Shown: positions 15,753-24,116, numbered from the stretch's first letter. The stretch is DNA of 35,931 nucleotides from Candidatus Naiadarchaeum limnaeum (GCA_014189685.1 DVAB01000016.1:1-35931); one strand, 5' to 3'. Numbers and translations are program-made. Notes: generated from the sequence alone by a model not told the origin.

Positions 15753-16132
15753 AACCCAAAAGCCTCATCTATTCTTTGCTTTAAAGTTTCTTTTGGAACT
15801 GCTCCGATTGAATTCCCAGCAACAACTCCATCTTTGAAAAATATCAAGTTTGGAATTGACATGACTCCATAACTTGCTGCAAGTTCTTCTCTTTTTTGGG
15901 TTTCAGGATCTTCTCCGCCTAATTCATCCAGTTGGACTTTTACAAATTTTACTTCCCCAGAGTATTCTTTTGCAAGATCTTCCAAAGTTGGAGCAATCAT
16001 TGTACAGGGCCCGCACCAGCTTGCCCAGAAATCAACAACAACTGGAATTTTTGAATTGATAACTTCTTTATCAAAATCTGAGCTCCCTATGTGCAATGGA
16101 TGCGTTCCTGTTGTTTGCTTCTTTTCTACCAT
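15749..16132 (-). CDS. trxA: Thioredoxin
   Basis: This 127-residue thioredoxin-fold protein has the active site WCGPC (Cys40, Cys43) in VDFWASWCGPCTMIAP. It also has the cis-Pro region MSIPNLIFFKDG (about 92-103) and the terminal KETLKQRIDEAF helix. An N-terminal extension of about 20 residues (KKQTTGTHPLHIGSSDF) precedes the domain. It should act as a cytoplasmic dithiol reductant. It is transcribed convergently to yjbQ and divergently from the ThpR-like gene. Confidence 0.92.
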   Translation of the reverse strand: MVEKKQTTGTHPLHIGSSDFDKEVINSKIPVVVDFWASWCGPCTMIAPTLEDLAKEYSGEVKFVKVQLDELGGEDPETQKREELAASYGVMSIPNLIFFKDGVVAGNSIGAVPKETLKQRIDEAFGF

Positions 16133-16187
16133 AGCTCTGAATTATCATATAGCATACTTTTTAAAGTTTATGCCTATAGTTAAGACT

Positions 16188-16739
16188 ATGCGCACGTTTA
16201 TTGCAGTTGAATTGAGTGAGGAACAAAAAAATAAGTTATTAGAGCTCCAGCAAGCCATAAAAAAGGTGGGAATGCAGGCAAAATTTGTAGAAAAAGAAAA
16301 CATACACATAACTTTAAAGTTTTTGGGCGAGATAGAACAAAAAGATTTGGATATTATAAAAGATAGCATTGAAGAGGCTGTTCAGGGAATAAAAAGTTTT
16401 CAAATTTCAATTAAAGGCGTCGGGGCTTTCCCCAGCTTGGCAAGACCTCGAGTTATATGGGCAGATGTTGAAGATGGAAAAGATGAGTTAATTGAATTAG
16501 CAAACAGAATTGATGAAAAAGTTGTCCTGCGCGAATTTGATAAAAAGCCGTTTTCTCCCCACATAACAGTTGCGCGATTAAAAACTCCAAAGCACATAGC
16601 TGCGCTTGCTGAAATTGAGCGCGATTATGAGGAGTTTGAATTTGGAAAAATAACTGTAAGCGAAGTTAAAATTAAAGAAAGTGAATTAACTCCAAAGGGG
16701 CCGATTTATAGAGATTTAATTTTCTTTGGATTAGAGTAA
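16188..16739 (+). CDS. thpR: RNA 2',3'-cyclic phosphodiesterase (2H family, ThpR/LigT-like)
   Basis: This 183-residue 2H phosphoesterase has both HxT motifs: IHITLKFLGE and FSPHITVARLK. MRTFIAVELSEEQKNKL is the typical start. The ORF track begins at 16056, but the first 44 residues are unlike the family and lie antisense to thioredoxin, so ATG 16188 is chosen (ATG 16170 is possible). TTTTTAAAG near 16,160 gives a TATA box at leaderless spacing. The family opens 2',3'-cyclic phosphates on RNA and has weak 2'-5' ligase activity. It is likely an RNA-repair or tRNA-processing enzyme. Confidence 0.88.
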   Translation: MRTFIAVELSEEQKNKLLELQQAIKKVGMQAKFVEKENIHITLKFLGEIEQKDLDIIKDSIEEAVQGIKSFQISIKGVGAFPSLARPRVIWADVEDGKDELIELANRIDEKVVLREFDKKPFSPHITVARLKTPKHIAALAEIERDYEEFEFGKITVSEVKIKESELTPKGPIYRDLIFFGLE

Positions 16740-16772
16740 AAGTTTATTAAGTAAAGAGTAGACAGAAAAGAT

Positions 16773-17201
16773 ATGGCATTTGGTCCTAGTAAAAAAGGGG
16801 GCGTAGATAGAATAGCGGATTTAACGAAAGGGGTGAGTGACTATTTTTACGCTAGTATAAAAGATAAAGATCACGGAAAATTGGATGGTGCTATAAGAAC
16901 TTCGGTAATTTTGAAAGGCGAGTACGTTGAATTGTTACAAAAGGAATCAGAGGTTAAAACAATTGCTGGCAAAGCACTTGCGGCAAGCTTACGGGCTGCT
17001 ATAACTGATATCAGCCTAAAAATAGAAGCGCTAAAAGCATTGAGAGAAAACGATCGATTGAATAATTTTGCGATAGCTGCGGAAGAGAGCACAAACGTTC
17101 ATGCATTTGCATTTAGAGCAGAAAATATTCTAGGAAATAAAGAGTGGGGAGAAAAATTAGCAGAATGGTATATGGGAATGCCAACTACGCTTCAAAAGTA
17201 A
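16773..17201 (+). CDS. Unrecognised helical protein, 142 aa
   Basis: I do not recognise this family. The product is soluble, almost entirely helical in appearance, and rich in Ala, Glu and Lys (for example AGKALAASLRAAITDISLKI and IEALKALRENDRLNNFAIAA). It has no cysteines, no transmembrane segment and no signal peptide. It starts 33 bases after the ThpR-like gene and may be co-transcribed with it. Its stop abuts the stop of the convergent AbrB-PhoU gene. The codon use and uninterrupted frame suggest a real gene. Confidence 0.55.
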   Translation: MAFGPSKKGGVDRIADLTKGVSDYFYASIKDKDHGKLDGAIRTSVILKGEYVELLQKESEVKTIAGKALAASLRAAITDISLKIEALKALRENDRLNNFAIAAEESTNVHAFAFRAENILGNKEWGEKLAEWYMGMPTTLQK

Positions 17202-18122
17202 TTATTCACAAACAACAATATCTGCCAAATCCTGCCCAAAATCTGCTACTTTTGTAAGATTGTTTATAATCTCAACAGAGCTTGCTTTTGTGCGAACAAT
17301 TTTAAGATTTTGCCTTAATTCGCGCGCTGACATCGCTAAAGACTCATCTTTCTTGAGCAAAGCCTCAAATGCTCTTTTATGTATTTCAAAAGTTTCCTGT
17401 GCGAACTTTTTTAGGTCAGAGAATTTTACGTTTTTTATTTCAATCAACTTTTTTGCGGTGTAAGTCAAATTATCTCCAATTGCTTCGATTATCTTTACAA
17501 CTAATCTGTAATCAACACAATCCAAACTAGTTATTCCCTCCCTGTCCAAAATAGATGGGTTTTGAATTCCGGTTCTAATCTGCCGTACTAAAAGAAAATA
17601 AAGCCGGTTAACTTCGGTATCCCTTTGAATTACATCGCGCAACAAGTGCTTATCTCCTGTTTCTAAGGCAGTTATCAAGTCTTTGTGCATTACAGAAACT
17701 ATCGTGTACATTCTGCGCAAAGTTTTAAGTATTGAAACCTCTTCAGGATCGAGCAAATAATGGACTGTTATTGAATCAGAGGTTTCTTCCATAATTTCAA
17801 GGCCGACTAAACGATTTAGATTTCTCTTAATTTCTGCCTTTTCTTTTTCCTTGAATTTCGTTTTAGATTTTATGCGCAAAATATCGTATCCAAGCAAATA
17901 TTTTTCAATCAAATGTCTGAGCAAACTCTGATCTGCAGTTATCTGGATTTCTCTTGTGCCATCTTCTTTTCTTGAGCCAGGAGTTATTGATATTGAGCCA
18001 TCTTTTTGCTCTTTAATAGTAACAAAGCTCCCTCGGTCTAATCGTTCTCGCTCAATCCATTTTTTAGGCAGACTAACAACATAGGTTGAGCCGCCTGTTT
18101 TTTGTAATTTGCGAAGTTCCAT
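17202..18122 (-). CDS. AbrB-PhoU type phosphate-uptake regulator
   Basis: This 306-residue protein starts with a SpoVT/AbrB-like swapped-hairpin DNA-binding domain (MELRKLQKTGGSTYVVSLPKKW, ending near residue 50 at SISITPG). It continues with two PhoU-like helical bundles from about residue 90 onward. This fusion is widespread in archaea as a PhoU-type regulator of phosphate transport. ATG 18122 is chosen: the 17 extra residues in the ORF track are translated from a palindromic leader hairpin and do not belong to the domain. No Pst transporter lies nearby, so the regulated genes are elsewhere. The leader carries four hairpins, the last covering the start codon. Confidence 0.85.
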   Translation of the reverse strand: MELRKLQKTGGSTYVVSLPKKWIERERLDRGSFVTIKEQKDGSISITPGSRKEDGTREIQITADQSLLRHLIEKYLLGYDILRIKSKTKFKEKEKAEIKRNLNRLVGLEIMEETSDSITVHYLLDPEEVSILKTLRRMYTIVSVMHKDLITALETGDKHLLRDVIQRDTEVNRLYFLLVRQIRTGIQNPSILDREGITSLDCVDYRLVVKIIEAIGDNLTYTAKKLIEIKNVKFSDLKKFAQETFEIHKRAFEALLKKDESLAMSARELRQNLKIVRTKASSVEIINNLTKVADFGQDLADIVVCE

Positions 18123-18210
18123 CTTGAGTGAAACGAAAGATGGGAGGACAATGCGAAACCTAAGGTTTCGCATGCGTAAAGGAACTTTGTTCCTTTACGA
18201 GCATTTGCTC
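18119..18210 (-). promoter_or_regulatory. Tandem-hairpin leader of the AbrB-PhoU gene
   Basis: From start codon outward: CCATCTT (18119-18125) pairs with AAGATGG (18137-18143), where one arm includes the start codon. ATGCGAAACCT pairs with AGGTTTCGCAT (18151-18173). CGTAAAGGAAC pairs with GTTCCTTTACG across TTT (18175-18199). GAGC pairs with GCTC across ATTT (18199-18210). These are close to perfect and fill most of a leader of about 100 bases that would start near 18,225. They may control translation or be small palindromic elements. Confidence 0.6.
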
Positions 18211-18246
18211 CCGAACCATCTCTCCTACCCTATGCTTTTTATTTAA

Positions 18247-18264
18247 CTATATAGAACTATATAC
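18247..18264 (-). promoter_or_regulatory. TATA/palindrome promoter region of the AbrB-PhoU gene
   Basis: CTATATAG (18247-18254) followed by CTATATAC (18257-18264) gives a TATA-rich core that would initiate about 100 bases upstream of ATG 18122. The ACTATATAGA core also appears in the 22-bp repeat at 34707 and 35358. Confidence 0.45.
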
Positions 18265-18311
18265 TTTTCGTTTTCTGAATAAACTGCTCAAAGTATTAGA
18301 GAGTTAGAAAA

Positions 18312-18321
18312 ATTTTATATG
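18312..18321 (+). promoter_or_regulatory. TATA box for the TctA-like membrane gene
   Basis: ATTTTATATG lies 23-32 bases before ATG 18344, so the mRNA should be leaderless or nearly leaderless. Confidence 0.5.
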
Positions 18322-18343
18322 CATTTTTTAAGGTTGAGTCTTC

Positions 18344-19552
18344 ATGGACATATTGGAAATTGTTGTGTTCACATTGATCGGAATTGCGCTTGGAATAGTT
18401 AGCGGGTTACTTCCAGGAATACATGTTAATACAATAAGCGCTTTTATTCTGGCAATTCTTCCTACACTAAGCGGCTTTAGTACTATCTCAATAGTTATTG
18501 CAATTGTTTCAATGGCGGTTGTGAATTCTTTTCTATCATTTATCCCTTCAATTTTATTCGGGGCCCCGGACAGTGAAACTGTTCTTTCGGTTTTGCCAGG
18601 GCATAGAATGCTTTTAAACGGAGAGGCAATAGAAGCAATTAAACTCACAGCGATTGGAGGATTAATTTCATTAATAGTTGTGCTATCAACATTTTATGTC
18701 TCAATAATTTCTATTCCAACTTTACATTTGTTCTTGAGAGGAAGCATGCACTATTTGTTAATTTTTGTTTCATTAATAGGGGTTCTTTTAGAGGAAAAAC
18801 CAATAAGTGCGGCTGCAATTTTTTTGCTATCAGGAATTTTTGGAATTATTACACTGAATAATTTTGGCAATGAGGTTGTTTTTCCTGCGCTCTCTGGAAT
18901 GTTTGGAATAAGCACACTTTTATTGAGCTTGAATCCAAGTATAAACATTCCAATACAAAATAAAATTGCAATAACTTTGGATAGGCTGAGTATAATTAAA
19001 AACTCATTATTGGGAAGTTTTGCAGGTGTTATAGTTGGATTTTTGCCAGGGATAGGGTCTGCGCAGGCAACTTTTTTAGTTCAACAATTAAATGCTAAGC
19101 AAACAGAAAAAGAGTTTTTAGTATCTAATTCGGCTGTTAGCGTTGGAAATACACTTTTTCCATTATTTGTTTTATATGCAATTGGAAAAACGAGATCTGG
19201 AGTTGCAATAGCAACAAAGGAACTTTTAGGAGGGATAAATTTTGATTTGCTCATTTTGATTTTAATAGTAGCTCTTATTGCTGGAATTGCTTCTTATTTT
19301 TTGCATATAAAAATTGGAAGTTTTTTAACCAATATTCTGATTAATAGAAAGCCGGAAAATTATAAAAAAATTTCAATAGCCGTTATTATATTCTTGATTG
19401 TTCTTTCGCTTATATTGACGGGATTTATTGGACTGCTAATTTTGCTCATAGGAACTTTAATTGGACTTTTGCCACAGCTTTTGGGGGTTAGAAGAGCAGA
19501 GTGCATGGGATTTTTTGTTCTGACAACAATTATTTATTATGCAAATTTCTGA
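18344..19552 (+). CDS. TctA/DUF112-like polytopic membrane protein
   Basis: This 402-residue, very hydrophobic protein has about ten predicted transmembrane stretches. It has two related loop motifs, SGLLPGIHVNT near residue 20 and VGFLPGIGSAQAT near residue 235, showing internal duplication. This is the pattern of the TctA (PF01970) transporter fold, where each half contributes a glycine/proline re-entrant loop. Archaeal members of this length occur without the TctB or TctC partners, and none is seen here. The substrate is unknown; a carboxylate or other anion is possible by family. It is divergent from the AbrB-PhoU gene and precedes the ATPase operon by 57 bases, with a separate promoter. 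Confidence 0.75.
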   Translation: MDILEIVVFTLIGIALGIVSGLLPGIHVNTISAFILAILPTLSGFSTISIVIAIVSMAVVNSFLSFIPSILFGAPDSETVLSVLPGHRMLLNGEAIEAIKLTAIGGLISLIVVLSTFYVSIISIPTLHLFLRGSMHYLLIFVSLIGVLLEEKPISAAAIFLLSGIFGIITLNNFGNEVVFPALSGMFGISTLLLSLNPSINIPIQNKIAITLDRLSIIKNSLLGSFAGVIVGFLPGIGSAQATFLVQQLNAKQTEKEFLVSNSAVSVGNTLFPLFVLYAIGKTRSGVAIATKELLGGINFDLLILILIVALIAGIASYFLHIKIGSFLTNILINRKPENYKKISIAVIIFLIVLSLILTGFIGLLILLIGTLIGLLPQLLGVRRAECMGFFVLTTIIYYANF

Positions 19553-19563
19553 AGATATTTATA

Positions 19564-19573
19564 CTTTATATAC
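19564..19573 (+). promoter_or_regulatory. TATA box of the ATPase operon
   Basis: CTTTATATAC lies 37-46 bases before ATG 19610, with the alternative ATATTTATAC just upstream. GCGGGAGAG close to the start may serve as ribosome-binding site. It is expected to transcribe the H-I part and perhaps the whole operon. Confidence 0.5.
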
Positions 19574-19609
19574 GATAATCATTTAACTTAAGCGCGGGAG
19601 AGTAAAGTT

Positions 19610-19936
19610 ATGGATGCAGATGAGACAATCGAGAGAATTAAGAAAGTAGAGGAACGGGGAAAAAGGCAGATTGAAAAAGCAGAGCAGGAGAGCACTGATA
19701 TTGTAAAAAAAGCAAGAGAGGATGCAGTTGTTTTAGTCGAGGAGTTCGAAAAAACAAGGGAGACAGAGGTACAGCAAAAATTGTCAGAGGCTGGGAAAGA
19801 TGCCAAAAAAAGCGCACAGAAGATATTATCAAAAGCTGAGAAAGAGGCTGAGGAAATAAGAAAGAAAACATCAGGCAAAATTACAGAAGTTGCGAATAGA
19901 ATGTTTGAGAATTTTAAAAAGAGCCTATCAAAATGA
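19610..19936 (+). CDS. ahaH: A-type ATPase subunit H (peripheral stalk)
   Basis: This 108-residue, highly charged coiled-coil protein (KKVEERGKRQIEKAEQ..., AEKEAEEIRKKTSGKI) has the composition and length of archaeal ATPase subunit H. With subunit E this subunit forms the peripheral stalks connecting the catalytic head to subunit I. It is the first gene of the canonical H-I-K-E-C-F-A-B-D order, and its stop overlaps the start of subunit I by four bases (ATGA). The coiled coil alone would be weak evidence; the position makes the assignment firm. Confidence 0.85.
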   Translation: MDADETIERIKKVEERGKRQIEKAEQESTDIVKKAREDAVVLVEEFEKTRETEVQQKLSEAGKDAKKSAQKILSKAEKEAEEIRKKTSGKITEVANRMFENFKKSLSK

Positions 19937-21816
19937 TTGAGCCAGTCAGGATGTATAGAGTTAGAATTGTTGGATCGAAAAGAGTTTTAGATGATTCAAT
20001 ACAAACCCTGCACTCTTTAGGGGTCGTGCATATAGATGAATACCAGCCAGGAAAATACAAAATAGAAGAGGGTTATTTTGATATTGGGAGTCCTTTTGAG
20101 CGCGCATCAAAATTTTCAGAGCATTTAGTCAGAGTTCGCTCTTTAATAGCAGCATTGAGAATAGATCCAAAAAAAATTGAGCAAAAAAATAAGATAAATG
20201 AAACGCAGGAAGAGCGCTTAAGGCAGATTGAAAAAAATTATCAAGCTATTTCTAATAGGTTGAAAAACCAAGAAGCAAAGCTTGCTGAAATAAGAAGCCA
20301 AGAAGAAATTTTGGAATTTTTAGAAAGATTAAAAATAAGGTCAAAATTATTTGAGCCAATAGAAGAAATTTCTATATTTAGTGGAATAACTGAAGAGGAT
20401 TTTGAACAAAATTTGAAGGGAATAACAGATAAATATAAAATTTTTAAAGCTGTTTTTGGAAAAAAGATTATGTTTGCGCTTTTTGTGCAAAAAACTTTTG
20501 AAAGCGCTGTACTAAATTTGCTTTCAAAGTACAAATACAGAGAGATAAGAATTCCTGAAAAAATAGATTTTAAAAATTTGGCAGATTTACTTGCAAAGAA
20601 GAAAAAGATCGGGCTTTATATGCAGAACTTAAACCTAAAATTGGAGCAACTGAAAGTAAAAAGTGCTGCTTTTCTAGTAAGCTATGAGCATTATTTAAAA
20701 AGAGAAAACGAAAAGGCAGAGGCGCCGCTCAGATTTGCAACAACTTCGAATTCGTTCTTCATTGATGGGTATGTTCCAGTTACGAATTACGCAAAATTGG
20801 ATGAAACTTTTGGAAAAAATCTTGGGACAAAAATACATATTGAGCGCTCGACAGAGGAAATTGATTTCGCGCCGACAGAACTGCAAAATCCAAAACTGAT
20901 TGATGCTTTTGAATTTTTCTTAAACTTATATTCGCTTCCTTTTTACAGGGAATTGGATCCAACTTTTCTAATCTTTCTCACTTTCCCATTTTTCTTTGGA
21001 TTTATGCTAGGGGATGTAGGATATGGAATAGTTACTGCGGTAATTTTCCTGATTGTAAAGCTAAAAACAAAGTCCACTGTTTTAAAGGGATTGATGAATG
21101 CAATGATTCTTGCTTCGGTTTCAAGCATATTGTTCGGATTTGTATTCGGAGAATTTTTTGGGGGAGCACATATTGGCAATTATTATGAATTAACTCCAAT
21201 TATTAGCAGAGAACACGCTCTTGGGCAGGGGATAGAGGCAACACATGTTATAAATCAGATGCTTTTAATCACAATTTTAGTTGGGGTCATTCATGTTAAT
21301 ATTGGATTTATAATGGGATTTCTTAATGTAAAGAGAATGCACGGATTAAAACATGCGATTTTGGAAAAATTTAGCTGGATTGTGCTTGAAACTGGCGCAT
21401 TTTTAATGTTATTTCAGATGTACAATTTCTTCTTTTACTCACTGCCGTATCAGCTCTATATTGGATCGGGAATTGTTTTAATTGGACTCATAATGCTCTT
21501 TAAGGGGCATGGGGCTTTTGGACTGATAGAAGTACCCTCTGTTGCGAGCAACGTACTTTCATATGCACGTTTATTCGCTATTGGGCTTTCTTCAGTGGCT
21601 TTGGCTGTTATAATAAATGAGTTTGCGACAGTTTTTATTGAGATGGGTGGTATTATGTTTATCCCAGCAATACTAATTCTTGTAATGGGACATGGGATAA
21701 ATATCGCAATTGGGGTTATTGGTGGATTTTTGCAGTCTCTTAGACTTCACTATGTGGAGTTTTTCACAAAGTTTTATAGGGGCGGCGGAAAGAGATACGA
21801 GCCTTTTGGGAGGTAG
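19933..21816 (+). CDS. atpI: A-type ATPase subunit I (membrane a-type subunit)
   Basis: This 627-residue subunit has an N-terminal cytoplasmic half (residues 1-330, two alpha/beta lobes with a long coiled coil near 75-130 and 225-260). Its membrane C-terminal half has about seven or eight transmembrane helices, beginning at FLIFLTFPFFFGFMLGDVGYG. The essential arginine of the ion half-channel is present in LSYARLFAIGLSSVALA. Subunit I couples ion flow to rotation of the K ring and anchors the EH stalks. Its length is slightly short for the family. Confidence 0.93.
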   Translation: MIEPVRMYRVRIVGSKRVLDDSIQTLHSLGVVHIDEYQPGKYKIEEGYFDIGSPFERASKFSEHLVRVRSLIAALRIDPKKIEQKNKINETQEERLRQIEKNYQAISNRLKNQEAKLAEIRSQEEILEFLERLKIRSKLFEPIEEISIFSGITEEDFEQNLKGITDKYKIFKAVFGKKIMFALFVQKTFESAVLNLLSKYKYREIRIPEKIDFKNLADLLAKKKKIGLYMQNLNLKLEQLKVKSAAFLVSYEHYLKRENEKAEAPLRFATTSNSFFIDGYVPVTNYAKLDETFGKNLGTKIHIERSTEEIDFAPTELQNPKLIDAFEFFLNLYSLPFYRELDPTFLIFLTFPFFFGFMLGDVGYGIVTAVIFLIVKLKTKSTVLKGLMNAMILASVSSILFGFVFGEFFGGAHIGNYYELTPIISREHALGQGIEATHVINQMLLITILVGVIHVNIGFIMGFLNVKRMHGLKHAILEKFSWIVLETGAFLMLFQMYNFFFYSLPYQLYIGSGIVLIGLIMLFKGHGAFGLIEVPSVASNVLSYARLFAIGLSSVALAVIINEFATVFIEMGGIMFIPAILILVMGHGINIAIGVIGGFLQSLRLHYVEFFTKFYRGGGKRYEPFGR

Positions 21817-21820
21817 TCTA

Positions 21821-21875
21821 TAATTTATATATTAAATCATAATAAAGGAATAATGAGATTAAGGATAGGGAGGTG
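21821..21875 (+). promoter_or_regulatory. Internal promoter and strong ribosome-binding site for subunit K
   Basis: TAATTTATATATTA (21821-21834) is a TATA-like element in the 69-base I-K gap. GGGAGGTG at 21868-21875 is the strongest Shine-Dalgarno match in the operon, 10 bases before ATG 21886. Both fit the need to make many K copies per complex. Confidence 0.55.
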
Positions 21876-21885
21876 CAAATAAAAA

Positions 21886-22116
21886 ATGGTTAGCGATTTA
21901 GGAATGGTGGCATTGAGCGCATCAATAACAATGGCAGCTGCAGCCCTTGCAACTGCGTGGGCAGAGCAAGCAATTGGGGCTGCTGCGGTAGGAGCAATTG
22001 CTGAAAAGGAGGAAACCTTCAGCAAAGTGTTGATATTGACCGTCATCCCTGAAACAATTGTCATATTTGGATTAGTAGTTGCAATACTAATTCTCGGAAA
22101 GGCTGGCGGCGCTTAA
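21886..22116 (+). CDS. atpK: A-type ATPase subunit K (proteolipid c-type subunit)
   Basis: This 76-residue hairpin of two transmembrane helices is a single-hairpin proteolipid forming the rotor ring. The ion-carrying glutamate lies in the second helix in VIPETIVIFG (Glu56). Connecting residues GAAAVGAIAEK match the family. In helix 1 the usual glycine-rich packing motif with a central Gln is changed to ATAWAEQAIG, putting a second acidic residue (Glu27) at the Gln position. Helix 2 looks normal. Ion specificity (H+ or Na+) cannot be read safely from this. Confidence 0.92.
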   Translation: MVSDLGMVALSASITMAAAALATAWAEQAIGAAAVGAIAEKEETFSKVLILTVIPETIVIFGLVVAILILGKAGGA

Positions 22117-22154
22117 AGCAGATTTTTTAAGGGCGCTACTCAGCGGGAGCTTAT

Positions 22155-22727
22155 ATGGGACTGGAAGAAGTAGAGCTAGATATTAAAAAAAGGATTGAAT
22201 CAAAGGTTGATGCTATCAAAAATGCGGCTGAAAAAGAGGCTGCTCAAATTTTAGATAATTCTAAAACTCGGGTTCGAGAGTTAAAACAGCAGCGAGATTT
22301 GGAGATACAGAAACTTGAGGCAGAGTTAAAAAATAGGGAAACAGCTGCTGCAAATCTTTCTGCAAGAAAATTAAAAATGGATGCCAAAAAAGAGGCTATA
22401 GAAAGTGTATATTTGCGTATAAAAGAAAAACTTACGGCCCTCGAACAAAATAAAAGGGAAGGGATTTTAAGCGCTTTAATAGGGGAGGCTGTTCATGAAT
22501 TACATGGGGCGAAACATGTTTTTTGTAACTCTTCTGACAGAGATTTGGCTGAAAAAATTGCAAAAAAAAACGGATTACTAATTAGTGGTACAATTGATTG
22601 CGAAGGCGGAGTTGTTGTTGAGAATTCTGATCATACAGTGAGAGTTGATTATACTTACGAAATGCTCTTGGAAATATTTAGAAAAGAAAGTTTAAAGGAT
22701 ATTTCAGAGCAATTGTTTGGGAAATAA
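22155..22727 (+). CDS. atpE: A-type ATPase subunit E (peripheral stalk)
   Basis: This 190-residue protein has a long N-terminal coiled coil (residues 5-100, rich in Lys, Glu and Ala) and a globular C-terminal half ending with GTIDCEGGVVVENSDHTVRVDYTYEMLLEIF. This matches the conserved C-terminal domain of subunit E, which binds the top of the catalytic head. It pairs with H in the peripheral stalk. It lies 38 bases after K and one base before the C start. Length is typical. Confidence 0.92.
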   Translation: MGLEEVELDIKKRIESKVDAIKNAAEKEAAQILDNSKTRVRELKQQRDLEIQKLEAELKNRETAAANLSARKLKMDAKKEAIESVYLRIKEKLTALEQNKREGILSALIGEAVHELHGAKHVFCNSSDRDLAEKIAKKNGLLISGTIDCEGGVVVENSDHTVRVDYTYEMLLEIFRKESLKDISEQLFGK

Positions 22728-22728
22728 T

Positions 22729-23769
22729 ATGAGATTTTATAAAAAAACAGGGGAAAGGCTTTCCTACCTTGGAAAAAAAGATCGAGCTAGCTATGCGTAC
22801 GCAGCCACAAGAGCACGAGCAATGGCTTCAAAACTTATAAGAGATGATGACTATGCAAAATTTTTAAAAATGGATATAAATGAGGTCATACTTTTTTTAG
22901 AGGAGCGCGAATACAAAAAAGAGATCGATGCTATCGGAGCAAAAGCTTCGAAAATTTATTATCTTGAGCTGGTTTTGAACGAAAATTTTTCAAATTCAGT
23001 TAATAGTATGATTTCTTTCACCCCGCAGAATTCACCAGTAAGAACTTATTTGATGAGGTATGATATTGCAAATATAAAAACAATAATGCGGGGAAAAAGA
23101 TCGAAGAGATCAAAATCCGAGATAAAGCTAAGTTTGGTGCCTATTGGGACTTTAAGCAAAAAAACTCTGGAAAGATTAATTGAGAAGGAAAATGAGCGCG
23201 GGGTTATAGAAGGGTTGGAAAAAACTATTTATTATAATGTTTTGAAAGCGAGCGAGAAAAAAAATTTGGAAGAAGTGGAAGATGCTTTAGACCGGTTTTA
23301 TTTTAATAAAGTTTTAGAGGTAGCAAAAGGGCACAAAAGTTTAGAAAATTTGATAAGAACAGAAATCGATGTAAAAAATATTCTTATCATCCTGCGACTT
23401 CGAGATTTAAAAACAGTAAAATTGGGGGGATTTTTAATAAAAAATGGAAAAATTAAAGTTGAAAAATTATTAGAGTTGAGCAAGTTAGATATTTTTGAAA
23501 TGATAAAACTGCTTAAGAGAGAAAGTTTTTGGAAATATGCCCCAACCAATACAAAAGAGCTCGATAAGATAGAGGCAGGATTTAGAAAGTATCTTATTTT
23601 GGAGGGTTTCAAACTATTAAGGAGTTACATCCCTTCATTCGATACATTATTAGGATATGTAATTGCAAAAGAGCGTGAAATAAATAATATTCGAATACTC
23701 GCGCGCTCAAAAATTTCAAAAAATCCGGAGGACGCCTTAAATATAAGGGCAAAAATATACCTGGGGTAA
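22729..23769 (+). CDS. atpC: A-type ATPase subunit C (central stalk, d-type)
   Basis: This 346-residue helical protein corresponds to the funnel-shaped subunit joining the central shaft to the K ring. The start SYAYAATRARAMASKL, PVRTYLMRYDIANIKTIMRGK and REINNIRILARSK segments are conserved features. The ORF track begins at 22717 within subunit E; ATG 22729 follows the E stop by one base and gives the natural MRFYKKTG start. It precedes subunit F by one base. Confidence 0.9.
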   Translation: MRFYKKTGERLSYLGKKDRASYAYAATRARAMASKLIRDDDYAKFLKMDINEVILFLEEREYKKEIDAIGAKASKIYYLELVLNENFSNSVNSMISFTPQNSPVRTYLMRYDIANIKTIMRGKRSKRSKSEIKLSLVPIGTLSKKTLERLIEKENERGVIEGLEKTIYYNVLKASEKKNLEEVEDALDRFYFNKVLEVAKGHKSLENLIRTEIDVKNILIILRLRDLKTVKLGGFLIKNGKIKVEKLLELSKLDIFEMIKLLKRESFWKYAPTNTKELDKIEAGFRKYLILEGFKLLRSYIPSFDTLLGYVIAKEREINNIRILARSKISKNPEDALNIRAKIYLG

Positions 23770-23770
23770 A

Positions 23771-24076
23771 ATGGACATTGCTGTCATTGGGGATAGGGAT
23801 TTCATAGTTGGATTTGAGCTTTCAGGAGTTAAGAAAATATATGAAATTGGCGAGAGTGATTATCTAGAGAGATTCGAGGAATGTTTCACAAAAGAGAATG
23901 TTGGAATTATAATAATGGACGATAAATATTTTAAAAAGCTCCCCGCACGTTTGAAGAAAAAAATAGAAAAGAGCGTTAGCCCTGTTGTTGTTTCAATTTC
24001 AGAGAGCGACATTGGGGCAACAGATATCTCTGCTCTAATAAAAAGAAGCCTTGGAGTTGACTTATGGAAAAGTTAA
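23771..24076 (+). CDS. atpF: A-type ATPase subunit F
   Basis: This 101-residue protein has the Rossmann-like fold pattern of subunit F. DIAVIGDRDFIVGFELSGVKKIYEI at the start and VGIIIMDDKYFKKLP in the middle are typical. It forms part of the central rotor shaft with D and can regulate ATP hydrolysis. Length and position (C-F-A) are canonical. Confidence 0.9.
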   Translation: MDIAVIGDRDFIVGFELSGVKKIYEIGESDYLERFEECFTKENVGIIIMDDKYFKKLPARLKKKIEKSVSPVVVSISESDIGATDISALIKRSLGVDLWKS

Positions 24077-24116
24077 AGAAGGATACTATTTTAAAAATAA
24101 ATAGGAGATTGGAGAG

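Noticed and set aside
16056-16187. N-terminal extension of the ThpR-like ORF
   Set aside because: The 44 extra residues are antisense to the thioredoxin start, unlike the family, and upstream of a good TATA box for ATG 16188.
22261-22290. GGGTTCGAGAGTT resembling a tRNA T-arm
   Set aside because: It lies inside the coding sequence of ATPase subunit E, and no acceptor or anticodon stem can be formed around it.
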